Of a stretch of 64,000 bases of DNA, positions 22,667 to 33,400 are shown one piece after another (the stretch's first letter is position 1; every line of letters begins with the position of its first letter). The notes under the pieces are model-generated. The model made no database searches. It was not told the origin of the DNA and saw nothing but the letters and a program-made list of their open reading frames with translations. The position numbers and the translations under genes are program-made. The stretch comes from Takakia lepidozioides (Eukaryota; Streptophyta; Takakiopsida; Takakiales; Takakiaceae): contig CM060732.1 of the NCBI GenBank assembly GCA_030704615.1, forward strand, positions 23,684,001 through 23,748,000. The letters run 5' to 3'.

Positions 22667-23386
22667 TGTACTAATAAGACATTGTTTGTCGTAGCCTTGT
22701 GGCGATTGACCCCGCGCCCAGTTTGAGCGGAAACAAAAGGGACAGAACCTGCCTCTGTCAGGGGCTGACGTTGGTAGTAAAACTTACCTTCATATATAGA
22801 ATTAATCCGGGTTTTCCATATATCCTCTAGAAATCCCTTCACACAAGCATCCATCTGCCGTGTGTGATTTGCCCAATAACTAGGCCTCAGGAGGGCCTGG
22901 GCTTTTGGCTCAGCCTTGAGACTTTCAAAGTTGGTAAACAGGTACACGCACAATTCCCTTGATAGATTTGAAGAGAGCGTCTCTTTGGTGAGAGAACCCC
23001 GGACAGTGTATCAGAAAATAGGTATTGTCTTCAGATTGCCCATACAACGGGAAATTGCACTCTCCCTTTCCTCTCTGCTTCTGTTTGTTGTTCAAAGGTA
23101 GGCTTCCTGCCCTGAGTTTAAATTTCAGTCTAGTGCCGAGAGTGGGTAGACCCTTGAGGTCATCCAAGATGTCCTCCCCCATGTCACTGACTGGAAACAA
23201 GTTCAGGGAAGTTTTCTGCCTAACTTCATTTTCATCAGACAATCTCATGGCAACAGGCATGGCTTTGGACACTACAGCCTCTAAGTCAGATTTATCAACC
23301 CATATTGCAGATCCGTACTCCAAGGCAGGTCTAATAATGCGACAAAGCATGGTTTTCTTAACCTCAGAGTTGACCCCTCTGCAGAA
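22667..23386 (-). pseudogene. LINE family A 3' fragment, internally deleted
   Basis: The minus strand reads FCRGVNSEVKKTMLCRIIRP, LEYGSAIWV, then directly DKSDLEAVVSKAMPVAMRLS, DILDDLKGLPTLGTRLKFKL, then CPGFSHQRDALFKSI and the tail GRGVNRHKATTNNVL. Compared with the longer copy at 41100-42415, about 320 bp between AIWV and DKSDLEAVV is missing, and the join keeps the frame. The region after LPTLGTRLKF corresponds to the zinc-knuckle end of ORF2. It is 5'-truncated like most LINE copies. Confidence 0.8.
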
Positions 23387-23444
23387 AATGTTAAAAAGAG
23401 AGAGGGAGAGGGAAGATATTCACGTCATGTCAAGACATGGATAA

Positions 23445-24305
23445 GACCCATAAGGGTCATTGTCAATTAAAGACATAAACAGCCCTAGATAGGGCACTAT
23501 CTCACACTTCCAGTCTTGTCAAATCATCCCAAATGACACCACCCAATCATCCAAGAAAAAACAGGGTGGGAGGGCGGGGTTTGTTCTTGTGTGGAACAAG
23601 ATAAGATATTGCTGCCCCTGTGCAGGTTGCAAGGCCTCTTGGATCAGCCTGCACACATACGTACCTTACCAGCAGGTCATGTATTGAAGGAGCACAAAAG
23701 TGTTGAGGTCATGCAAAGGTTAAGGTACCATGGATCAGCCTGCCCTATTACCATTTCAAGACACGTTTTCACACATACATCTTGGACATGACCCATAGGT
23801 TGCAGCATCTTACCTTTTCAGCCATTAATTATGGCAGGTCATGCATCAGCCAAGGCATAAGGACCAGCCTGCAATTTGTCATAATCACAATATGCCACCA
23901 AGCAATCCTACTTGGGCATGACGAAATAAATTCCATATCATTTGTATTCACCTTGAGACATGTGATCATACAAGGTGTCAAGGGAATGTGAATTCAGCCT
24001 ATCAAATTGCAGATTCAAGACTTGGTACAAACAACTTGTTGCTGAAATGTATCGACATGCAATAGAAAGTATAGGCCTTCAATTGTGAACTGTCCCTGTG
24101 ATGGTTGTTGAAGATGAACTGTGGTGAAACGATTGGTTAGATGGGTTGTTAGGAATGATATCATTTTGGGATTTTGTGGGGTTGAAGAAAATCAGCCTTG
24201 CTTCTAGCAGCTAACACTGACAGCATGAAGTTTTTTTTTCCAGCAAACACCTTAACCCTAATGATAAGAGGACAAAACATACTAAAATAGGTTGAAGAAT
24301 AAGGT
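23445..24305. other. No gene recognised
   Basis: Non-coding spacer between LINE and PPR relics. Short similar phrases (GATCAGCCTGC, CAGGTCATG) recur several times between 23640 and 23880, so a degraded tandem repeat is possible. Confidence 0.3.
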
Positions 24306-24309
24306 GCCC

Positions 24310-24470
24310 TCACCACATTGTCTCGCACCCATGTTGGCCATATCCTGCGATCATCGTGTTCCAAGAGACAACATCCCGTTCAGCCATATTGTCAAACTCT
24401 CCCTTTGCAGCTTCGATGCAGGGTATCGTTTGGAATGACATCTGGTACAATTCCAGCTTTGATAATGTCA
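24310..24470 (-). pseudogene. PPR gene relic
   Basis: The minus strand reads EFDNMAERDVVSWNTMIAGY followed by GQHG. This is the hallmark start of a plant P/PLS-class pentatricopeptide repeat (MPERDVVSWNAMIAGYAQHG). PPR proteins bind organellar RNA and steer splicing or editing. Only one repeat remains, beside a LINE family A fragment, so this is debris and not a functional gene. Confidence 0.7.
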
Positions 24471-24474
24471 CCAT

Positions 24475-24660
24475 GCCCAGTTTGAATGGAACAGACACTA
24501 CCTTTGTGAGGGTCTCACTCTAGTAGTAGGACTAATTACCTTGATAGAAATGTACTCATAAAACGTTGTTTGCCGTAGCCTTTTGGCCATTGACCCCGCG
24601 CCCAGCTGGAGCGGAACAAAGGGAACAGACTACTTTTGTGAGGGGGGGAATATAACCTCT
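24475..24660 (-). repeat. LINE family A 3' tail, two truncated copies
   Basis: The minus strand contains the tail motif seen in other copies (CAAAGGCTACGGCAAACAACG type: here GTTTGCCGTAGCC on the plus strand at about 24567) preceded by GCGCGGGGTCAATGGCC. A second, more diverged copy of the stretch upstream of the tail (GCCCAGTTTGAATGGAACAG, 24476) lies next to it. Confidence 0.65.
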
Positions 24661-26270
24661 TTTAGCTTTCAGTAAAAGGGGCTTTCTTGTATTACTTTCA
24701 TGTATTCTTTGTCATTCATTTTCCAAAGCTGGTTCGAGAAAGATAAGTCCCATGACTCCATCTCTTTTAGCTTCTGGTCTGATTTTATTGTCAAACCTAA
24801 GCATTGAATAACCATCATCATCTTATTATTGTTGCCTCCATGTTAGAGCATTTGTCATATTGACAATGTGAATTATCCATGTTGGTGGTCTTGTTCTTTG
24901 CTGATCACGAGAGATCTCCCGTCCCTGAATTGAGACATACCTCCATACCGTTCTGAAAGACCATTCTGTTGGTTGTTATTTGGTGTTTATATTAACGGGG
25001 TGTCATTCTTATTGGGCATGGGTATTGTTGCTTCTTTCTCATTTACCATGTCATCTCGTAACATTGATGTCTAGTCACTCAAACTTATCTTGTTTTCAGG
25101 TATAACTCCCAATTCTCCATTCTTCTGATTTGGTTCAAAGAAGGTAAGTTTTGTCATTCCCTTATCTCAGCTTTTGGTTTATGCTTCATTTTTTTCTTTT
25201 CAATCTTTTGTCATCGCCCGCTGTAAAGTCACCTCTAATTAACCAAGTATATATTTTTTTACTATGATTGAACTTATAAATGTTACTGACCCTTGGGTAT
25301 TTGTGGTTGCTCCTACAACAATATTTTTTCGATCCTCATGTCATTCTCTACTTGATTTCTCCTTCAACACGGTATGTTAGAAGATATGAAGATGGTTACT
25401 TATCAAGCAATCAAGCTAATATATATAAAGCTCTGATGGCTCGTGTTTCTTAGCTATGTTGCAATATGCAATTATATCCAAGGTAGATGAGTATTGATCA
25501 TACGTCCATATCAATGGCTTTGATGGGCCTTTACTTTTTGTACAATGGAGATATATCTCATCATATATGGGTCCTCCATGTAATTTATGAAGGAATTTTG
25601 GGGATATTGCGCATCGGATATTTGTAAACTTTGACATTATCAAATCTTCAATGCAATGGAGGACATAACATGTACTTCTATTTGTTTGTCTACAACTATT
25701 TTGTTCATGCATTGTAGGTTCTTTTAAGTGGGTTCATGTACTACATTATCAATGTATAATACTTTAGTAGTAGGGCAATGAAGAACATTGACTTGCTTAT
25801 GCCTCAACTCGTGGTATGCATACTCAGTCACACACCATTGTTCTAGTAGTTATTGTGCCTGATGCTCAAAGCACTTTCATACCACTTAAACAAACCACTT
25901 GAAAAATGGTTAAAATTACTCTAACAAACCAATTACATCATGGTTCATCTAATTAATGACTTTATGAGTGATTATTTTTCTACTATAAGACAGAGTAATA
26001 ATGTAATGTCTCGTGTGAAATGTTATAACCTATGAAGTAACCATTCTCTAAGAAACCCACCATGAAAATAATTAGTGAAATCGTTGTGTTCATTATTATT
26101 ATTATTATTATTTTTTAAATTATAGAAATAGGGGATGGAGGCCCTCGAAGTTGATTGCACCTGCTGATGCAGCAGACCGAGATGCAGAGAAGACAGGCAG
26201 GTACTGGGACAGAGGGAGCGTATGGAGAGACAAATGATGTTCACGAAGAGGACCAAAACTATGAACTAGA
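24661..26270. other. AT-rich spacer, no gene recognised
   Basis: Frequent stops on both strands. A minus-strand ORF (25416-25712) reads FLHKLHGGPIYDEIYLHC and is open for 98 codons, but I know no match and see no splice support. Confidence 0.3.
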
Positions 26271-26272
26271 GC

Positions 26273-27301
26273 CTAGAACTTAAGCTGCGTCTTGAGCTTG
26301 GGGTCACAAGCTCGGTGATGACGCCAGCTGCAGTCACCTTCTTCCTTTTCACCAGGGGACTTCCCATTGAGCGGGGAAGGTGTCATTCCACTGGAAGTGC
26401 GACGAGAGCCGAGCATGCCGCCCTTGCCCCAGGAGAGGTCGAAGTCATGATGAAGCTCCCTCCTCCATTGATCCGAAGCTCTAGGAAGAGCTGCACACAA
26501 AGACACCCACGTTTTTCTCCCCTCAGTCATGAGATCCCAGTAAATTCTAAAGAGGATGGATCTGTTGTTGGGGGGTTTCCCTTCATAAACCCAAGAATAT
26601 CTGGCTTTCCAGATGAACCAAAGAGTGTGTGCCCTGAGACATGCCCACACCGGGCATTTAATCGAATTCGTCTCTGGCTGATGGTTGAGCAGGAAGAACG
26701 AGGGTTCCGGCGAGGCATGAGAGAGTTCCAGGCAGAATAAAATAGACATACTTTAGTCCAAACACTATGAGCCCCCGGACATTGGATTAAGCAATGCTCG
26801 ATAGATTCCAAGTCGTTGTTGCATAGTGGGCACGCTGGGCTGTCAGTATCTGTGACTGATTGCACCGGGAGAATCTTGTGTGCTAGCTTCCAAAGAAAAG
26901 CTGAAATTTTAGCAGAGCGGTCTTTTCTCCATATCTCCTTCCAAATTTGATTCCAAGACTGAATATCCAATCTGCCATCTCCCCACTTCCTTTGCCACTT
27001 ACTATGGAAGGACCTTGGAGGACATATGAATGAGTATCCTAGTTTGACAGAGTATGCAAAAAAAAAAAGGTCTAGCAGCGTCTATCCATGTCCATTCAGC
27101 TGGGTCAAAACTTGCCAAAGGGTGTCTCAAAAACCAAATGAATTCAGGATGCATTGCCCATTGCAATTCTTGACCTTGAGGAGGCATGGGGTTGGCTAAC
27201 CCTTTTCCATCAATCACCCTGATATGGTAAAAGGAATTTTCGAATTTGCTGGCCCACCCTCTGAGACGTAAAGACCTTGAGCTCAGAGCTGAGAAGTCCA
27301 A
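26273..27301 (-). pseudogene. LINE (zf-RVT type) ORF2 C-terminal region, copy 1
   Basis: The minus strand reads SRSLRLRGWASKFENSFYHI upstream, then LDIQSWNQIWKEIWRKDRSA, KISAFLWKLAHKILPVQS, CPLCNNDLESIEHCLIQCPG, and after a frame change HTLWFIWKARYSWVYEGKPP. KI..FLWKL......P and CPLC....E...H.L..CP form the zf-RVT domain that follows reverse transcriptase in plant non-LTR retrotransposons. A frameshift near 26740 and stops show decay. An inverted second copy begins 80 bp further on. Confidence 0.8.
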
Positions 27302-27379
27302 TCCAGAAAATGAAGGTGCCTTCTTGAGCCGTCACTAACACGACAATGGGGGGATTCGTCAAGGAAGAAGCCATCCAAA

Positions 27380-27651
27380 CAGGCGGTTTGAAGTGTTGGA
27401 TTCTGCTCTGAAGAACTGGCTACATATAGGGTGGTATCTGAGAGACGATTTCTTCCCACGACCTAGCTCTTCTGGCAAATTGGATATTCAGTCTTGGAAT
27501 CAAATTTGGAAGGAGATATGGAGAAAAGACCGCTCTGCTAAAATCTCAGCTTTTCTTTGGAAGCTAGCACACAAGATTCTCCCGGTGCAATCAGTCACAG
27601 ATACTGACAACCCAGCGTGCCCACTATGCAACAACGATTTGGAATATATAC
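27380..27651 (+). pseudogene. LINE (zf-RVT type) copy 2, inverted relative to copy 1
   Basis: The plus strand reads LKNWLHIGWYLRDDFFPRPS, LDIQSWNQIWKEIWRKDRSA and CPLCNNDLE, then breaks off at about 27645. Positions 27472-27645 are nearly identical to the reverse complement of about 26813-26975, one base difference changing Ser to Asn (TDTDSPAC to TDTDNPAC). The similarity is so high that the two copies must be recent or gene-converted. Confidence 0.8.
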
Positions 27652-28122
27652 CAACCCAGCAGGGGTTGGTAATAAACCATCTTCCCACATATCGCCCACA
27701 TGAGTGACTCCACTATCCTCCTACCTAGCACATTTGGGTTTTGGTTTATCACTTCATATGTAGTGAGAACACAAAAGCATGTCATGTGTTCAATTATTAA
27801 ATAGAAAATCTTATTATATAAGGACACGTGTCAAATTATGGTTTAATATCATCTACCACGCAATGGTAGAAATCACTCTGCTACTCTGCTAGCAAGTGGT
27901 ACGTTAATCATTATGACACGTCAACATACTGGGACTAAGAGATAAGTGACCATAACTATTGTCTTCAACCACTCATGACACGCGATGTCTTTTACCATTG
28001 ACTTGACTTGTCCAAAAGCACTCATTCTATACCACTATTAATGGGCTTCAATGGTTGGATGTCTTTTACTACTCAAAATGAGTGACGAGCATAGTGGTTA
28101 TTTTTCGTTTTTCTTGTAGTGG
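27650..28122. mobile_element. CACTA-like terminus, possibly truncated element
   Basis: The right edge, read as reverse complement, starts CACTACAAGAAAAACG, the canonical CACTA-superfamily end (plus strand TTTTTCTTGTAGTG, ending about 28120). Repeated motifs such as TAGTGGT and TTTTACTACTC lie inside. No matching left end was found, and the stretch is bounded on the left by the LINE copy and an 8-bp hairpin ACCAACCC/GGGTTGGT at 27651-27671. Confidence 0.45.
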
Positions 28123-29240
28123 TACACTGGAACTCCATATTGAGTTTCGTTGATGAGATAGAATCTGCAAATTCTTATTGGCCCCTACTCAAATGCTTCG
28201 AGAGACATGTATAAGAATGGAACAATCTTATACTTGGTGCTTGCCGGTGAAACATTGAGCAAAGAATCACTGTGGAAGGAGATATATCTTCTTGAGCAAA
28301 TGGTGAAGGACTTGAGAAGTCTGAGAAACATTCCCTAGGAAATGCTGGTCAATAAGGGCTAGTGACTGACGATGTTGTAGGCTGCATAGTATCCCATTTC
28401 CCACATAGTCGAACAAAAGGCTGAATGGAAAACAAGACTACCCATCCGACTAGGCAAGCGAGATTTGAGCCCAGAATCAGAAGGGTGGCAAGCATTGCAT
28501 AACTTATTTTTGTGAATTTAACCCTTTTATCTACCTTCAATTTTTAAAAACATTTGGTCTAACATGACTACCTCTTCTTTCCTAGATTTTGATCTGCATG
28601 CACAACTCTCAGCTTCCAGACCAGTTGCCATTGTGATGCTTCATTTTCATATGCAATCTTTGTTACAAATGACACTCTTATTCAAGGGATGAGGATGACT
28701 ACACATTTCACCCCTGTAGGTTAAACAAACTTTTTTATACATTTGCTATTTCTCACAAGAGCAAACAACATAGACTTGGTATGATGCCTGTGGAAAATGA
28801 ACTCTAAGACATCCTGCAGTGATCAATGATCTAAACTCTGGTGGAAAAAAGAGAGAAAGAGGGAGAAAGCCTAACAGAACTCCCTCCTTTTGTGTACTCT
28901 TGAGCTGAGAAAGATGCAAGACACCTCCATAGATAGGTAAGGACAAGTCCGTCAACCCAATCCCAACAACCTCTTCTTCACCAACAGATGAAGGTTCATC
29001 TATTGTGCAGAATTACGTCCAAGGGGCGTGTACGTCCAAGGGGTGTTGCAACTCTTGAATCAAACACACTAGGCTCCCGCTTTTGTCTTGTGTTGGCCAA
29101 GTGGTGTAGACGTGAAGAATGAAGGGGTGTGTACCCCACCATTTCGCCCCCTTTCTTACCTAGCATCTTGCTTTGCTCTTGCATATTTGGTCCGCACTTG
29201 TTTTGAGAGCAAGACTTGTGAGGACACTTGCATTGTTGAA
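28123..29240. other. No gene recognised; one coding-like stretch
   Basis: Around 28209-28338 the plus strand reads MYKNGTILYLVLAGETLSKE followed by SLWKEIYLLEQMVKDL, which looks like genuine protein (alternating hydrophobic and charged, a possible coiled coil), but no start, splice sites or family could be settled. Confidence 0.3.
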
Positions 29241-29248
29241 GGGAAGCA

Positions 29249-30002
29249 ATGAGGATAGTCAGAAGAGTAGGTCCCAGAGGAAGAGGAAGAGGAAGAGCTA
29301 GAGCTAGGAATGGTAGGGCCAAAAGAAAGACAACTCATGGGAAGAAGAGAAAAACTCCTACAAGAAAAGCACTACAGCAAAGGAAGAAAAGGAAGGAGGA
29401 GAAAGCAGTCGAGGAGAAGGACGTGCAAGAAAAGGTGAGCGATCATAAAGGGAAGAAAGTCCACGATGAAGAGTCCTTTGATGAGGAAGGAGACGACGGG
29501 GCTTCCTGTGATGAAAGAGCTGAAGAAGTGGAGTACTCCTATGATGAGATGAGAGCCAGGAATGAAAGAGGGGGTAAGAAAGAGAAGAGGAGTAGGAGCA
29601 ACAGCTGCAGTGGAAAAGGAAAGCCAAAAGACAAACTAAGATCAGAGCAAGAAGAGAGAAGACAGTTTGACAAGAGAAGGCCCAAGAAAATAAGTAAGAG
29701 AGACGAAGGCACCCAAGTGTTCAAAGGAAGTGAATCAAAGCCAAGTGGATCGGAGGGAAGCGAGTCAATAAACCGGACCCCCCAGGACCATGAGAAAAAA
29801 AATGAATAGAGAAATCCAGGAAACGTCCAAGAGAGTGAAGAAAATAGCTCCAATGAATGATTGTTCTCGTGTCTCTCACCCTCTCTCAAAGGAAAAAAGT
29901 CCAGAGACTCCTGTGAAGATATACACACAACCTGAAGAACATCAAACTCAAAATCTTCGCATGTCAAGTAGAAATTCAAACCACGGTAACAAAATATGCT
30001 GA
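29249..30002 (+). CDS. Unrecognised Lys/Arg/Glu-rich ORF
   Basis: A 186-codon frame starts at 29249 (MRIVRRVGPRGRGRGRARAR) and ends at 29809. An overlapping frame continues with MNREIQETSKRVKKIAP to 30002. The product is extremely basic in its first 60 residues, then acidic (DEEGDDG), then RS/KE-rich, so it would be disordered, perhaps nuclear. The arginine-glycine start resembles RGG boxes. Purine-rich composition alone can create such frames, so coding status is uncertain. I recognise no domain. Confidence 0.3.
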
Positions 30003-30448
30003 CATTCACAATCTTGTGAGCAATCTGCACTTCATGTACATGAATTCAGATAAGTGTTTTCAAGCTGGTCCTAGACATACTCAGATTTTTGAACAATGAA
30101 AAAAGGTGCCGCAATCAAAACAATGGGGAAAAGAAAAACCACAAGTGCATTGAGACTGCGCTAATGTACACAGAAAACTTTATTTAAAGTCATCCTTGTA
30201 TCGCTGCTGTATATGTGGTGTGACAAATCTCCACCAAAAATTGGAAATTCCTTAACCCTATTTGATGCGCATAAATGCACTGAAAGTGCAGGTCAAGTGT
30301 ACTTACACTTCCCACACCTTATTGCACCTCACTGTCAAGCACCCGTAGGGACTAGTTGTTAACGGGAACAACAAATTTGATGGTACTCACAAATGGCTAA
30401 AACAAATGAAGGGAAGGTAATTGTACCCTGATCTAGATCTATCAGGAT
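30003..30448. other. 3' flank of NDL gene
   Basis: No gene is recognised. As it lies directly beyond the stop codon of the minus-strand NDL gene, it should hold its 3' untranslated region. A/T-rich stretches occur near 30240 and 30180, but I cannot pick a polyadenylation signal. Confidence 0.3.
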
Positions 30449-33400
30449 CTAATCTGCTGCAATTGCTACCCTGGTCTTGATTGGCTTTAACTTAACCCCA
30501 AGGCTCTCTGGGGACAGAAGTTCTGGTGAGACACAAGGGGGACTAAGAGGACTGGTGGGTGTCGAAGAAAGAGCATGTGTGGGTCTTTGGTAGAATCCAT
30601 AGCCTATTAGGAATAACTCAATTGGCACTATCATCGAATGCGGCTGCTCTTGTGTGACCAAAGAGCCGCATGCTTGCACCTGCACGTGCAATGCCCACAA
30701 TCAGAACTTCTCTCATACATTAAGACCATGAAAGACAGTCACTTACTGAAGACAGCATTTCAGTAAGGACCTCTCTCTCTCTCTCCCTCTCCAATTGCAT
30801 TCACCAACTTTGAAAGTCTCGAGGCTGAGCCTAAAATTTGTCTTAGCCTTGTGGCTGGTGTATGACAGAGGGATAGAGAAAGAAAGAAGCTTTCTTATGT
30901 CCACAGAAAGCTCAAAGTGCTAATGTGGGACAAAAGCAAGCAAGAAATAAGGAAAAAAGAGGAGCCCAAAAAGAAGCCCAGAATCTAGTCTTCTTTATTG
31001 CGAGAGGGAGAGAGCATGTGAAAAATCACAACAGCTGCTGCACTTCCAACTGAAGGTGGAAAAGTAAGGGGAGACAGAAAAGGGTCTTCCTTACCTCAAC
31101 TAGAACATTGTATCGTCTATCCATTTCCTTGCTGATGTGCACAGCTTCATGATGAAAGGGAGAGTGCTCACCAACTATTATCAAAGTACGGCATTTTAGT
31201 TTCTTAAGGCCCTCACTCAGATCTACCCTCCTGCATACATCATAAATACAACAGTCAGAGCACCATTTACAAAAATACACTCCCTGATACCCTCCAACTT
31301 TGTGACTACTGTCGACCCTGAAAGATAAGGAATCGCAGCACGTATGCAGCTGTAGTTTGAAAGAGCTGGCCCAAAATCCAGAGTCACTGTTCGTACCCTT
31401 GAACTTTCCATCCCCCACTTCATCCATTTCCTTTGCTTGAGCCAAATATCTCCATGATTTTTCATCTTCTAAACTACCAAAGTTTAAAGAGTTAGCCAAT
31501 AAAGAGACAGTAACTGACGGTTGGACTTGAAGTTGCAAAACATTGGAGTACAAGTGTGAAGGACTCACAAGTGAATAGCTTGGATGAACCGCATTACATT
31601 CTTACTTTGCCTCTCATCCAATAGCTGCACACATCAACATTTGGGCCATCATGGCTGGATAATCACTAGTGACGACATCAAGAAGCAGCCTACCTCAGGA
31701 AATCATCTCAAACAAGTGCAAGCAATTTGAGGAAAATATTATCTGCTCTCTCTCTCTCTCTCTCTCTCCAAGTCTGTTCCAAGGTATGTCATACTACCGG
31801 CGTCAGCCCTTGACAAAGGCAGTTTCTGTCCCTTTGTGTTCCGCTCAAACAGAGCGTGGGGTCAATGGCGACAAGGCTACAGCAAACGACGCCTTATGAG
31901 TACCTTCTCTCTCAATGGCCACAAGGCTACGGCAAACGTCGTCTTACGAATACATTCTCAATGGCGACAAGGCTATGGCAAACACCGTCTTATGAGTACA
32001 TTCTCTCCCTCTCTCCCTCTCCCTATAATTTTGATAACTTCCGTCCAAAACTGGAATTTGAAGGGCCCAGGAAGAATCTTACTCTGCGGTAAGTTCTCAC
32101 TACATCCAACCCTGCATTTGAGGCATTCCGGACTTCCTGTCAAACATCCAATCACAGCAGCATATCATATATGACCTGATTGTATTACGATCTACCTACA
32201 CCTAAAAAGCAGTAAACTCATTCCTGTGAATTTGTAACGCCAAATACTCTTTCCCACATGCCGAGGGGTAGTTCAAGGCTATCATACAACTTCACAAACT
32301 TTTATAGTCTGGTGAATGCAGCCTCAATCCTTCATCCCCCGTTCGACAGAGTCTAATCAAGAATTTAGCTGACATACCTGACTAAAGTAGCGTTGTAGAA
32401 GTGTTTCCTTTACAAACTTTGACATGCCGCAAAAGTAGAGCAAGTTTATCATCGCCTGCATAACCCCAAGGTACGCCTCCATAAGGACTTGACTGAGGAC
32501 CAGCAACATACCTTCTTTAGATAGCTACAAGATGACAGATGGGACACCTTCAAGGTGAGAACGAGATCAACAAGCTTCTGAGTGTGGCTAATTCCAATGT
32601 TCATACCTTGTTGTAGAGCCACTCCGTCCAGCAGGCTGTCTGGCAAAGAGGAGACACCAGAATGAGACCTAGCATCCGTTCCCTGTATTTTAACTGCAAA
32701 GCAAAACACCAAACAGTCCGTTAAGTTCTGTAGAATTTAACCGTTAAAGCTTCAGATTCTAGAGATCTATGCAGCAAACTCCTTCATGAGACCCTAAGCT
32801 CTCAAGTCAGATGTTCTGGGTTAACTTCATCAACTTTTCACTCCACATCTTTCAGCCAGACAGCTTCCTGGAGATCACTTTTCACAATGTACTTTCAACC
32901 ACATGAGGCTTGTTCCTGACTGTACCGCAAAAAGAGTGAGGATGTAGGCTCCAGCTGCCACACCCAGTCCAATCACTTCTTGCAACCTGTGGCACCATCG
33001 AAAAATACTCAGGACTTGGACCACACAAGGTCATCCTCTTTGTCAATCATACTTGGCCATGAGGCTCACTGCCATCTCATGTGGACAACACTCTTCGCCA
33101 TACAAAAATGTGAGTCAATTGAGAGCATCAAAATTGTTGTCTGAATTGAACATTCCACTGGCACACACCTCACCACACACAAAAGGGATCAACAATCATC
33201 CAACTCTGAAACACAAAGCTAGGCTGCCCCCAGAAATAGTAGTCCAACTGACATTTGTCCTGAAAACATTTCACAACCTTGGCCCTACTAACTTTGTTTA
33301 TGCCTGCACTCCACCTCTCAACTTCAACAAGGAAATTGATCCCTTAATCAGAATACTGAAGCCATAGTCCGGAAAAGGTGCTCACCCAAAGTAATCTAAG

